Shown here: positions 18,085 through 26,363 of the stretch, piece after piece
Position numbering within the stretch: position 1 is the first letter of the stretch
How the letters are laid out: each line of letters begins with the position of its first letter
From: Bacteroidia bacterium
GTDB lineage: Bacteria > Bacteroidota > Bacteroidia > CAIKAF01
Length of the DNA stretch: 64,000 nucleotides
Assembly: GCA_030427255.1 (NCBI GenBank)
Contig: JAUHWY010000003.1
Location: forward strand, 145,598-209,597
Reading direction: 5' to 3'
Program-made: the position numbers and the translations under genes
Notes under the pieces: generated by a model
Database searches by the model: none
The model's input: only the letters and a program-made list of their open reading frames with translations
What the model was told of the DNA's origin: nothing

Positions 18085-20229
18085 TTAAAAAGATGGGAAT
18101 TTATATCGCTGGTCTTCAACTCGATACGCATTCTCAACGGCAGTAACCGCAGCACGAGGAATGGCCATGCGCAGCTGTCCGCTCATTTGCGCGCGCTGTT
18201 GCTGATAATCAGGCAAATCCGGGGCAACATTTCGTTGGTTTACCACGGCAACAAAAACACCGGCATTGCCGCGAATAGGGCCCTGCAGCGAATTTAGCGG
18301 CGCGCCAAACAAATGACCCACCAAGGTTTGTTCCATGCCCAATTCGGGAATGAAGCCGCTGGCAGGAATGCCCTCCAAGGTACTCACTGTGAGGCTCAAT
18401 GCTGAAGCCACTTGGTCAATGCTTGAAGCAGAAGCCATGGCCGCTTTCATTTCTTCTTCAAACTTCTCCGCCTTTTTGTTGCGAATGGCGTCTTGGCGTG
18501 CGCTGTAATACACATCCTCAAGCGAAGGTTGACGGGTGCGGATATTGCTCACCAAGCAAACCACAAAGGTGTTTCCGGCGCTCAGTACGGGCGACACGGC
18601 TCCCGTTTCGTTTTGCAAGGCCCAACGGGCGATTTCGCCGGATTCGGCCAGGCCGCGCAAGCTGCGAGACGAAGGATCAATGTCTTCGGGACGAATGGAG
18701 GCCTTACCTAGGCGCTGTGCTTTCTCAAAGTATAGCACGGCGTCGGTGTTCTCTATGCCTGCTTCGGAAGCAAACTCCGAGGCTTTTTTGAAGGCTGCGT
18801 CGCGGGTTTCCTTACTGGGTTCAATTTCGCGCACTATTTGTGCCACTAAGACCTTTTTCTTGGCCTCGCTGTAGCGCGTTTGCTTAAGAATATGGAATCC
18901 ACCGCTTGAATTTGCAGCAATGTAAGGACGTTCGATGGCCAAATAGGCAGAGTCTAAAAACTCAGGTACTTCCGGCATCTTGCGGCTGATCCAACCCAGG
19001 TTTCCGGAGTCGCGCGCTGCCTCGGGCAATTCGCTGTACTGCTTGCTTAAGGTCCAAAAGTCGGCGCCGGCATCAAGCAAATCCACCAAGCTGTCGCGCA
19101 AAGCCCGCTTGGCTTCCACTTCTTCCTGAGTGGTGGGCTGAATAAAGATGTGGTGCATATAAATGCTGTCCGGCTCCAAACGTTCGGCCACCTTTTTGGC
19201 CAAAACAAATTGACCGCTCTCTACCACCGGTCCGGCAATGGTTCCGTTTTCGGCATTAAAGAGTAGAGAATCTAAAGAGGCCGGCAGGGTGTTTTCGGCA
19301 TAGTATTGAGGGTTTGCGTACTTATCGTCGCTGTTGCTCACCGAAAATAGGGTATCGTTTTCGGTAGCGGCAAACTCGGCTTGAAGGCCCAACAAGTCGT
19401 TACGCAAAAGGGCAGAATCGCCGGGCGTAGGAATGGCCGGAAAGGCAGCGTATTGAATGGAACGTCCCGGTTCCATTTTATACCTCCAAGTTTCGTTGCG
19501 GAATTGGGCTTTAATGTCTTCATCGGTAACGGTAACCGCAGTGTCGGGCAGGGAAAAGTAGGAACGAAACACATAGGCTCCGGTCAAATTGTCGCTACCT
19601 TCATGATACTGACGCTTGGCCATGCCGGTGGGCACATAAACAGCTTTCTCGATGAGGTTTAGGTACTTGCCGCTCAACCGATCTTCACGAATGGCTTCTT
19701 GGAGTCCGGCCCATTGGCTGCGGGCTTGATAAAAGCTGCGCTCTTGCTCCGGGTTCATTTCGGCCGGAGGATTGGCAAACTGATTGTTGAACGAAGCCAC
19801 CTGGTCGGGGTTGAACTGACCGGTAGAAGGATCGGTAAAATATTGAATAATCAAAGGATGCACCGTTTTTCCGGTCAACATGTCCTTTAATTCGGCTAGA
19901 GTTACCCTCAAACCGGCCTTTTGGTATTCCGGATGAAAAATGAGGGTGTCCTTTAACTGCTTCCAAGTTTGGTTGGACAATTGCTGTTGCAAATCTTGGT
20001 CCATTTCCACCGAGGGGTTAGACATTTGAAAGTCGTTCACCACCCTATTGTAGAGCATGCTAAAATCGTTGACGTGCACTTCTTGCCCGTCTATGTAAGC
20101 TACAGCGGTTTGGGAGCTGTTGCTTGCCAACCTGGGGATAAGTTCTCCCAAAATAAAGGCCAGCATAGAAACTCCAATTACCACCAGCAGGAGTGTTCCC
20201 CGCTTACGTATGCTACCAATTACTGCCAT
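18085..20229 (-). CDS. PpiD/SurA-like peptidyl-prolyl isomerase, membrane-anchored
   Basis: This 714-residue protein is a periplasmic foldase that helps newly exported proteins fold. It has one N-terminal membrane anchor (MAVIGSIRKRGTLLLVVIGV..., residues about 12-32). A SurA-N-like chaperone region (YIDGQEVHVNDFSMLYN...) follows. A parvulin domain lies around residues 345-450 (YMHHIFIQPT, DLLDAGADFWTLSKQYSE, GNLGWI, GGFHILKQTRYSE). A second degenerate parvulin-like half follows. PpiD proteins of this layout are standard in Bacteroidota. The CorC-like transporter gene lies 149 bases upstream on the same strand, an arrangement I recall as common in this phylum. Confidence 0.85.
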   Translation of the reverse strand: MAVIGSIRKRGTLLLVVIGVSMLAFILGELIPRLASNSSQTAVAYIDGQEVHVNDFSMLYNRVVNDFQMSNPSVEMDQDLQQQLSNQTWKQLKDTLIFHPEYQKAGLRVTLAELKDMLTGKTVHPLIIQYFTDPSTGQFNPDQVASFNNQFANPPAEMNPEQERSFYQARSQWAGLQEAIREDRLSGKYLNLIEKAVYVPTGMAKRQYHEGSDNLTGAYVFRSYFSLPDTAVTVTDEDIKAQFRNETWRYKMEPGRSIQYAAFPAIPTPGDSALLRNDLLGLQAEFAATENDTLFSVSNSDDKYANPQYYAENTLPASLDSLLFNAENGTIAGPVVESGQFVLAKKVAERLEPDSIYMHHIFIQPTTQEEVEAKRALRDSLVDLLDAGADFWTLSKQYSELPEAARDSGNLGWISRKMPEVPEFLDSAYLAIERPYIAANSSGGFHILKQTRYSEAKKKVLVAQIVREIEPSKETRDAAFKKASEFASEAGIENTDAVLYFEKAQRLGKASIRPEDIDPSSRSLRGLAESGEIARWALQNETGAVSPVLSAGNTFVVCLVSNIRTRQPSLEDVYYSARQDAIRNKKAEKFEEEMKAAMASASSIDQVASALSLTVSTLEGIPASGFIPELGMEQTLVGHLFGAPLNSLQGPIRGNAGVFVAVVNQRNVAPDLPDYQQQRAQMSGQLRMAIPRAAVTAVENAYRVEDQRYKFPSF

Positions 20230-20378
20230 GGTATCTTGCTTTGCGTCTTTAATATAAGGGCACGAATATACAATGAATTTGGCAACCCTCAGCGCCTCCG
20301 CTTATTTGCCATGCGCTTTTGTTTAGCCTGAGTCTATTTAGCCCTAGCCAAGGTATATGCCGGGCGGCATTTGGCCCC

Positions 20379-21668
20379 TTAGTCTTGGTTTATTACCCGC
20401 AGCCCTACCTCATCGATTCGGGTATTGCTCACCCGAAGCATGCGCATAGCAAAGCCGGCGGCGTGGATTTCCTCGCCTTGTTGCGGCAAATCTTGATGGT
20501 GGTGCAGCACAAAACCGGCTAGAGTCTCATATTCTTCGCTATCCGGAATGCCTAACTCGTACTTATCGTTTAGGTAATCTACTTCCAAGCGGCCCGACAA
20601 GCGGAACAGCCCTTCTCCCAATTGCACGTCCACCAGCGCTTCTTTGTCGTGCTCATCTTCAATTTCTCCAAAAATTTCTTCAATAATGTCTTCCAAGGTC
20701 AAAATGCCGGCAGTTCCACCATACTCATCAACCACCACGGCCACAGAGCGGTGCTGCTGAATAAACAGCGTCATGATGTCTTTTACCAGCATGGTTTCCG
20801 GAACAATAAGCACGGGCAACAAAATTTCACGAATGGATTGCGGCTTGCGGAACAAATCGAAACTGTGCACAAAACCAATGATTTCGTCGATGCCCTCCTT
20901 GTAAATCATGATTTTGGAATGGCCGGTAGAGATAAACAAGCGCCGCAGTTCTTCCAATGGGTCTTCCACTTCCAAGGCGGCCAATTCGGTGCGGGGAACC
21001 ATGCACTCCCGAGCCTTAACGCTCGGAAAATCAAGTGCATTCTTTAAAATTTTTACCTCATGCTCTACCTCTGCCTGCTCTTCGCGCGCCTCCTCGGTGA
21101 TTTGACGCAGGTAATAGCCCAAGTCGGTCTTTTCCAAACTCACGGCCTCCTCCTCGGTTTCCACCCTTAGTATATATTTAAGAATGAAACGGCTCACAGC
21201 CACCGTAAAGGTCACCGGCAAATGGAGCAGGTAATAGAACAAGGCCATGGGCACAGCCATACTTTTTAGCATGGCGTTGGGGTTGAGGCTAAACACCGAT
21301 TTGGGCACATATTCGGCCAAAAACAGAATCAATAAGGTAGAAATCAGGGTCTGTGCAATCAAAACCGGCAACTGCACCGATGCTCCAAAATAACCACTCA
21401 ACCCTTGCTCCAGCAAAGGCTCCAGCCACTTGGCCATGATTAAACCATACAGCACCAGCGAAATATTGTTGCCAATAAGCATAGTACCGATAAACCGAGA
21501 AGGACTTTTGGTGACCCGCCCAAGCAACCTACCTTGCAGAGAATCATGGATTTTATCCAGCTCCAGCTTGAGCTTATTGCCGCTCACATACGCAATTTCC
21601 ACTCCCGAAAAAAAAGCGGACAAGGCAATCGAAAAAAGCAAAATAAAAATATCGACGTAGGTCAGCAC
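20379..21668 (-). CDS. CNNM/CorC-family transporter-like protein (hemolysin family, DUF21 plus CBS pair)
   Basis: An N-terminal DUF21/CNNM membrane domain has four hydrophobic helices (YVDIFILLFSIALSAFFSGVE, IGNNISLVLYGL, LISTLLILFLAEYVPKSVF, ALFYYLLHLPVTF). Two CBS domains follow (residues about 210-330, with RECMVPRTELAALE and VVVDEYGGTAGILTLEDIIEEIFGEI). A CorC_HlyC domain ends the protein (LSGRLEVDYLND...LAGFVLHHHQDLP). The family acts in Mg2+/Co2+ efflux; the gliding protein GldE has the same layout. The frame extends to 21749, but the upstream codons look untranslated. I place the start at a GTG (21668) just before TYVDIFILL. A TACCTTTA box lies upstream. The exact start is uncertain. 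Confidence 0.82.
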   Translation of the reverse strand: MLTYVDIFILLFSIALSAFFSGVEIAYVSGNKLKLELDKIHDSLQGRLLGRVTKSPSRFIGTMLIGNNISLVLYGLIMAKWLEPLLEQGLSGYFGASVQLPVLIAQTLISTLLILFLAEYVPKSVFSLNPNAMLKSMAVPMALFYYLLHLPVTFTVAVSRFILKYILRVETEEEAVSLEKTDLGYYLRQITEEAREEQAEVEHEVKILKNALDFPSVKARECMVPRTELAALEVEDPLEELRRLFISTGHSKIMIYKEGIDEIIGFVHSFDLFRKPQSIREILLPVLIVPETMLVKDIMTLFIQQHRSVAVVVDEYGGTAGILTLEDIIEEIFGEIEDEHDKEALVDVQLGEGLFRLSGRLEVDYLNDKYELGIPDSEEYETLAGFVLHHHQDLPQQGEEIHAAGFAMRMLRVSNTRIDEVGLRVINQD

Positions 21669-21723
21669 AGCAGGCAAATAAAGGGTAAAGGTACAAAAGG
21701 AATGGATGTGTTGGTAGGGGGAA

Positions 21724-21896
21724 TTTGGGCCCCGGCTCCGTAGGAACATGGTCTATTCTATCCGCCCATGCGCCGGTGCGGCTTTCCCAAGCCCACGCCT
21801 GCGCAAGTCTTGCGGGGTCCCCCAAATAGTTGGGGGCCTCCTCATCCTGCGCATGCGGGGCCCGGGTTTGCCGGCCACTCTGCCGGGCGGGGGGCC
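21724..21896 (+). repeat. GC-rich hairpin element, TTGGGCCCC...GGGGGGCC family, copy D1
   Basis: It begins TTTGGGCCCCGG and ends CCGGGCGGGGGGCC. It contains a strong internal hairpin (ggggtcccc caaatagtt gggggcctcc). The same ends and core occur inverted at 26136-26312 and, more divergent, at 34061-34264. The intergenic location and GC-rich inverted repeats suggest a small non-autonomous or structural repeat. Short frames across it are shadows. Confidence 0.7.
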
Positions 21897-21933
21897 ATTC
21901 TTTATGGTATTGCTATCCTTCAGGCGCGCGGTG

Positions 21934-22587
21934 GAGACGGGAGGCATCCCGTCTTTACTGCGTTATTAGAGACGGAAGGCATTCCGTCTTTACTGCGTTA
22001 TTAGAGACGGAAGGCATTCCGTCTTTACTGCGTCATGAGAGACGGAAGGCATTCCGTCTTTACTGCGTCATGAGAGACGGAAGGCATTCCGTCTTTACTG
22101 CGTCATGAGAGACGGAAGGCATTCCGTCTTTACTGCGTTATTAGAGACGGAAGGCATTCCGTCTTTACTGCGTCATGAGAGACGGAAGGCATTCCGTCTT
22201 TACTGCGTTATTAGAGACGGAAGGCATTCCGTCTTTACTGCGTCATGAGAGACGGGAGGCATCCCGTCTTTACTGCGTTATTAGAGACGGAAGGCATTCC
22301 GTCTTTACTGCGTCATGAGAGACGGAAGGCATTCCGTCTTTACTGCGTTATTAGAGACGGAAGGCATTCCGTCTTTACTGCGTTATTAGAGACGGAAGGC
22401 ATTCCGTCTTTACTGCGTTATTAGAGACGGAAGGCATTCCGTCTTTACTGCGTCATGAGAGACGGAAGGCATTCCGTCTTTACTGCGTTATTAGAGACGG
22501 GAGGCATCCCGTCTTTACTGCGTTATTAGAGACGGAAGGCATTCCGTCTTTACTGCGTCATGAGAGACGGAAGGCATTCCGTCTTTA
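21934..22587. repeat. Tandem array of 19 hairpin-forming 35-bp repeats
   Basis: Nineteen units follow with an exact 35-base period (left arms at 21936, 21971, 22006 ... 22531, 22566). Each contains the inverted repeat GACGGAA-GGCA-TTCCGTC, extended to 8 bp by A/T. In units 1, 10 and 17 (21936, 22251, 22496) the arms read GACGGGA/TCCCGTC, so both arms changed together and the stem is preserved. The linker comes in two versions, cgttattaga (10 times) and cgtcatgaga (8 times). The period is not a multiple of 3 and the frames rotate, so it does not code for a protein. There are no unique spacers, so it is not CRISPR. It lies between the cysteine-cluster gene and the CorC-like gene, both on the minus strand. 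Confidence 0.95.
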
Positions 22588-22599
22588 CGTCATCATTTA

Positions 22600-23091
22600 T
22601 CATTTATCATTCATCATTCGCAACACCATGTCGGCTACCGCGGGACAGCAGGCAGCATTTTTGCGGGTTAAATCCAAGACTTCCTTCATTTGGGCATGAT
22701 CGGTATGCGGATACTCCCTGCATGCTTTGGGACGGTAATCGTAAACGGTGCAATGCTTGTCCTCCCCCAAAAAAGGACAGGGCACGCTTTGCAGCACCCA
22801 ATCGCCGTCTTCGTCAAGGCGCAAATACCGGTTTTCGAATTCGGAAGCTTTAAGGCCTAAATGTTTGGATAAACGTTGAATGTCGCGGTCGGTAAACAAA
22901 GGACCCACCTCCGAACAACATCGAGCGCAGGTCAAACAGTCCATGGCTTCGAAGGTTTGGCGGTGGGCCTCATGAAATTGCCTATTCAAGGCACCGGAAG
23001 GCTGTTTTTTGAGCGCACGAAACCAAGCTTTTACCAGCTTCTGCTGCGACTTGATGAGCCGAAGCTTGGCTTCTTGCGCCGCCGGATCCAT
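22600..23091 (-). CDS. YkgJ-family cysteine-cluster protein
   Basis: The product has 163 residues from the ATG at 23091. That ATG overlaps the TGA of the preceding lipoprotein gene (TGATG), which fixes the start. The frame is open to 23130, but those codons belong to the upstream gene. It carries the family's cysteine pattern (CLTCARCCSEVGP, VPCPFLGEDKHCTVYDYRPKACREYP, CC near the end), thought to bind zinc or an iron-sulfur cluster. YkgJ proteins have no firmly assigned function. It is coupled to the lipoprotein gene upstream. The repeat array begins only 13 bases past its stop. Confidence 0.85.
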   Translation of the reverse strand: MDPAAQEAKLRLIKSQQKLVKAWFRALKKQPSGALNRQFHEAHRQTFEAMDCLTCARCCSEVGPLFTDRDIQRLSKHLGLKASEFENRYLRLDEDGDWVLQSVPCPFLGEDKHCTVYDYRPKACREYPHTDHAQMKEVLDLTRKNAACCPAVADMVLRMMNDK

Positions 23092-23948
23092 CAATCCAAA
23101 ATCAGCACCAAATAGTCGCCGGAAGACCAAAAGGCCTTGCTGTCTTTAATCACCAGCTTTTCGACGCCTTTGTCGTTCTCCACCAATTGGTAAGAACTGG
23201 CCGGGTGCGTAGTAGCCAAACGCGCCTTCTTAGCATTAATGGCCAATTCGGTAAAGTTGCGCTTGTCCACTTGGGTAAAGTGGCTCTTATTGAAATCGTC
23301 TTTAAGGCGCGCACCGGATTTGGCATTAAACAAGCCTCCGGAGGTGATGACTTGTTTGTCTTTCAATTCTTTGAATCCACCCAAGGTATAAAAGGCCTTG
23401 TTCATTTCATTTTCTTGTTCCTCAATTTTTTGGCCACGGTTGGCGTTTACTACCGCCAGGCTATCGAAGGATTGAGTAACTTCTTGGATTCGGATATTGA
23501 GTTGGGCCAAACGTGTTTTGAGCTCGTCGATTTCGGCATCTTTGGCCAAAATGGAAGCTTGCAAGCTGGCGATCAACTCGTTTAGGTTTTTCATTTCGCG
23601 GGCATTTCCACGTACCCTTCGATTGAGTGCTTCAATTTTTGCCTTATTCTCTTCCAACATGGTTTCGAGTTGAAAGAGGCCATCGGTAATTTCCTCACGG
23701 GCATTATCGCCCAGCTCCGGATTGCTGGCTTCTTGTTCAATGAGGCCTTGGCGCTTTTTGACCTCGTTCATGGCATTTTGAATGGAGGTAAGGTCTCCGA
23801 TGTAGGAGTCCATTTCTTCTTTGCTGGTTAAGTTGGCCTGTTCCAGACTATCAATTTGGGCTTGCAGCCTTTCTTTTTCGGGATCTGCTCCACCGCCACA
23901 GGCAGCCAGAAGCGATACAGCAAAAAGGGCGATGAGAAACTGTTTCAT
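23091..23948 (-). CDS. Coiled-coil lipoprotein of unknown function
   Basis: A 285-residue protein with a lipoprotein signal peptide (MKQFLIALFAVSLLAAC; C17 is the lipidated cysteine). A long heptad-rich coiled coil covers about residues 24-190. A compact C-terminal domain ends ...FWSSGDYLVLILD. It would be anchored in the inner or outer membrane facing the periplasm. No named family is recognised. It is the first gene of a two-gene unit with the cysteine-cluster protein. Minus-strand TATTTTTT ends 5 bases before the ATG. Confidence 0.75.
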   Translation of the reverse strand: MKQFLIALFAVSLLAACGGGADPEKERLQAQIDSLEQANLTSKEEMDSYIGDLTSIQNAMNEVKKRQGLIEQEASNPELGDNAREEITDGLFQLETMLEENKAKIEALNRRVRGNAREMKNLNELIASLQASILAKDAEIDELKTRLAQLNIRIQEVTQSFDSLAVVNANRGQKIEEQENEMNKAFYTLGGFKELKDKQVITSGGLFNAKSGARLKDDFNKSHFTQVDKRNFTELAINAKKARLATTHPASSYQLVENDKGVEKLVIKDSKAFWSSGDYLVLILD

Positions 23949-24083
23949 ACTTGAAAAAATAGGATGTTTATTTAAGCAAAATTAGTGTCAATTTAAAACA
24001 TTACCCAATGTGGTCCTTTTTTTGCCAAATTCATTATTATTAATGCTTTGGAGTACAAAAAGCCGTGCAAAAAACCAAAGCCG

Positions 24084-24091
24084 TATCTTTA
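24084..24091 (+). promoter_or_regulatory. -7 box for the DCC-family gene
   Basis: TATCTTTA lies 7 bases before the chosen ATG at 24099. This supports that start over the in-frame ATG at 24048, which lies upstream of the box. Confidence 0.45.
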
Positions 24092-24098
24092 TACAGCT

Positions 24099-24551
24099 AT
24101 GAGTTGGCTAAAAACACAAGCAGAGCAAGCGAAAAACCAAGCGCCTCAGGAATTATGTCCATTGGTGGTGTACGATGGGGTTTGCCGCTTTTGCAACGGC
24201 AGCGTGCAATGGTTGCTAAAACGTCCAGGAGCAAATAGATTGCATTACATGGCGTGGCAAAGTGCACAAAGGCCCGGTTTCATGCCATTTACCAAGGGAG
24301 AGGAAAGCCCCGAAAGTCTTTGGGTTTTAAGCTCCGGAGGGCAAAGCTACCGAGGCTCGGAAGCAGCCCTTAAACTTGCTGAAATTTTAGGATTCCCCTG
24401 GCATGTGCTGGCCCTTCCTGCCCGGCTTCTTCCGGTTCCTGCCAGGCAGTGGTTGTACCATCAGTTGGCGGCTAGGCGCTACCGCTTGTTTGGGAAGCAT
24501 GAATCCTGTCCCATTCCTTCTCCTGAAGTGCGCAAAAAATTCATTTTATGA
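24099..24551 (+). CDS. DCC-family thiol-disulfide oxidoreductase-like protein (DUF393)
   Basis: 150 residues from the ATG at 24099. The signature YDGVCRFCNGSV (D26, C29-x2-C32) near the N-terminus defines the DUF393/DCC family, a thioredoxin-like group whose substrates are mostly unknown. Later conserved parts are the YRGSEA region, the LPARLLPVPARQWLYHQLA helix and the C-terminal arginines. It probably acts in the cytoplasm or at the membrane face. Its stop overlaps the start of the following DsbA-like gene by 4 bases (ATGA), so the two form a redox operon. Confidence 0.85.
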   Translation: MSWLKTQAEQAKNQAPQELCPLVVYDGVCRFCNGSVQWLLKRPGANRLHYMAWQSAQRPGFMPFTKGEESPESLWVLSSGGQSYRGSEAALKLAEILGFPWHVLALPARLLPVPARQWLYHQLAARRYRLFGKHESCPIPSPEVRKKFIL

Positions 24552-25162
24552 GCAAAACAGCTGCTTGGATTCCTGTCGCCCTTTTGATTTTTGCGGCAGG
24601 TTTTGGAACCGCTTGGTGGCTAAAACCGGGACCCAAAGTATACCTAGCTCCACCCGAAGGCATGCCGCAGTATGCGCATGATTTAATCATAGGCAACCCA
24701 AAAGCTCCCAAGCTTGGCCTATACCTAAGTTATCAGTGCCCCTATTGCGAGGAGTTTTACGAAGCGTGTTGGGAGGAATTGCGCCGCGATTATGTAGAGC
24801 CTCAAAAACTATGTTTGGTATTGCGTTTGATACCCGGACCGGGACATCCCAATGAATTGCGTGCCGTGCGCTACCTTCAATGCATTTCACCGGAGTTTTT
24901 GCCCGAAGCCCATGAAGCCTTGCAAGAATGGAAAAGCCGAGACAGCCTATGGCCGGAGAATGCCCTGGCCAATTATCAAAGTCCGGAGCTAAAGGCATGC
25001 ATAGCAAAAGAGGCGGTGCGCCGTTCGGTTTTGGCCGCTCAAATTCAATCGGAAGAAGACGGCATACACCTAACCCCCAGCTTTTGGTTTCCCACCAAAG
25101 TAGTGATGGGCTACGAAGGCAAAAAGGCCTTTTTTGATCGGGTGAAGGAAATGGTGGAGTGA
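24548..25162 (+). CDS. DsbA-like thioredoxin-fold protein, membrane-anchored
   Basis: 204 residues. One N-terminal hydrophobic segment (about 5-24) would anchor it or be cleaved on export. The active-site motif is C64-P-Y-C67 in LSYQCPYCEEF, as in DsbA-type thioredoxin folds (Thioredoxin_4). A cis-proline-like stretch LTPSFWFP follows. It probably handles thiol-disulfide exchange in the periplasm. It is cotranscribed with the DCC protein. It converges on the cytochrome gene with only 3 bases between stops. Confidence 0.8.
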   Translation: MSKTAAWIPVALLIFAAGFGTAWWLKPGPKVYLAPPEGMPQYAHDLIIGNPKAPKLGLYLSYQCPYCEEFYEACWEELRRDYVEPQKLCLVLRLIPGPGHPNELRAVRYLQCISPEFLPEAHEALQEWKSRDSLWPENALANYQSPELKACIAKEAVRRSVLAAQIQSEEDGIHLTPSFWFPTKVVMGYEGKKAFFDRVKEMVE

Positions 25163-25165
25163 GCA

Positions 25166-26071
25166 CTACTCCATACTAAACCCCACCCGAAAAGCGCCAC
25201 GTACTTGATTGACCTCGTAACCGGTGGCTTGGTCTTGGGGATACAACTCTTGAAGGCGGGCCGCCAATTCCGGTCCGGGAGTTCCATGGCAGGCCATGCA
25301 CTTTTCTTCGGTAATTATGGGATAATATCCCAGCACTCGGTTTCCGCGCACCTGCAATTCGGCTGATATTTCTTTTCCCTCGGCGTGGAGCACTTTCCAA
25401 GCCTCCAAAAGCATGCGCTCTCTTTCGTCGGCGGCATTTAAAGGGTTTCTGGGTTTATCGCTTATGCGCCGCACTTCTACTCCTTCGGCTTGGGCAACGC
25501 TATCGGTAATGGGAAGGGCATGCAGGGTACAAAATTCAATGGCATGCAAAGGGCCACCTTCCTTCATTTTGGCCATCAAGCGTTTGCCTAAAGCTGCTTT
25601 GGTAGCTAAGGCTATCCGCCGCCCTTCGTCCAATCGGTCGGTTTTGGAAGCCGGCGCCTCAGCCAAGGCCAAAGCTTCGTTTGCCGAATGCGCAAACAGC
25701 CACTCGGCTACGTCCACTTGTTGTTGTTTGCTGTATCCCATGGCAGGCATGAGGCCATAAGCCTCCACCGCCTCCGGCATTTTGCTTTTTTCTGCACTAG
25801 GCTTGGCTAAAAAGTCCGCCATGTGCTGCACAAAAGCCTCTTGGTTCGAATAAGCGGTCAACCAAGCCCGGCGCACTTCCTCCAATCGGGGAGCCATGCC
25901 TGTAGACTCTTGTCCCAAGCCATGGCAGGTGGCACAATTGGTTTGCACCAAAAGCCCACCGGAAGAAGGAGCCACAGAAGCCTCCGGGCTAGGTGTAGAA
26001 GTAGTACCCGATGAGCAAGCCCCTAATCCAAGGGCAAAAGCAGGTACGAAAAGCAGCTTAAGGACGTTCAT
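25166..26071 (-). CDS. Diheme c-type cytochrome lipoprotein with Tll0287-like (DUF3365) domain
   Basis: 301 residues. The lipoprotein signal peptide ends LGLGAC (C19). An N-terminal cytochrome c domain has CATCH (C46, C49, H50) with a GMAPRL/M-P region and GYSKQQQVDVAEWL. The C-terminal DUF3365/Tll0287-like domain (residues about 145-301) has a second motif, CMACH (C258, C261, H262). The Tll0287 fold is a heme-binding PAS-like sensor or redox domain. The fusion suggests a periplasmic electron-transfer or sensing protein. A perfect TAGCTTTG box ends 4 bases before the start codon. Confidence 0.87.
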   Translation of the reverse strand: MNVLKLLFVPAFALGLGACSSGTTSTPSPEASVAPSSGGLLVQTNCATCHGLGQESTGMAPRLEEVRRAWLTAYSNQEAFVQHMADFLAKPSAEKSKMPEAVEAYGLMPAMGYSKQQQVDVAEWLFAHSANEALALAEAPASKTDRLDEGRRIALATKAALGKRLMAKMKEGGPLHAIEFCTLHALPITDSVAQAEGVEVRRISDKPRNPLNAADERERMLLEAWKVLHAEGKEISAELQVRGNRVLGYYPIITEEKCMACHGTPGPELAARLQELYPQDQATGYEVNQVRGAFRVGFSME

Positions 26072-26083
26072 AGTTCAAAGCTA
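26072..26083 (-). promoter_or_regulatory. Consensus -7 box abutting the cytochrome gene start
   Basis: Minus strand: TAGCTTTG (26083-26076), AACT, ATG. It is an exact TAnnTTTG match and implies a transcript starting at or beside the start codon. Confidence 0.55.
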
Positions 26084-26135
26084 GGCATCTCTCATTATTT
26101 GGACGATGACTTTTGTCACTGAAGCATCAAAAGAT

Positions 26136-26312
26136 GGCCCCCCTGCCCGGTGGAGGGGCCGGCGCTGCCAAGGGCCGCGGAGGCCGGCTGAGGAGGCCCC
26201 CGAGCCTTCGGGGGACCCCGCAAGCCATGCCTTCCGCGTGCCTTTGGGTGCGACGCACCGGAGCAGGGGCAGGATACGGAGGAAAAATCCCCTTTGGAAC
26301 CGGGGCCCAAAA
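26136..26312 (-). repeat. GC-rich hairpin element, copy D2 (inverted relative to D1)
   Basis: Read on the minus strand it starts TTTTGGGCCCCGG, has the core hairpin (GGGGTCCCCC...GGGGGCCTCC) and ends GGGCAGGGGGGCC, like copy D1 at 21724-21896. It fills the gap between the divergent cytochrome and TPR genes. Confidence 0.7.
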
Positions 26313-26338
26313 CCTAAAATAGCTTGTGTAATTTTTAT

Positions 26339-26346
26339 TAATTTTG
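26339..26346 (+). promoter_or_regulatory. -7 box for the TPR gene pair
   Basis: TAATTTTG matches TAnnTTTG exactly and lies 17 bases before the ATG at 26364. No good -33 TTG was found at the usual distance. Confidence 0.45.
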
Positions 26347-26363
26347 AGTAGAATCTTCGCTTT

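Noticed and set aside
21934..22590. Possible CRISPR array
   Set aside because: Repeats are contiguous with an exact 35-bp period and no unique spacers; each unit is a simple hairpin, and no cas genes are nearby.
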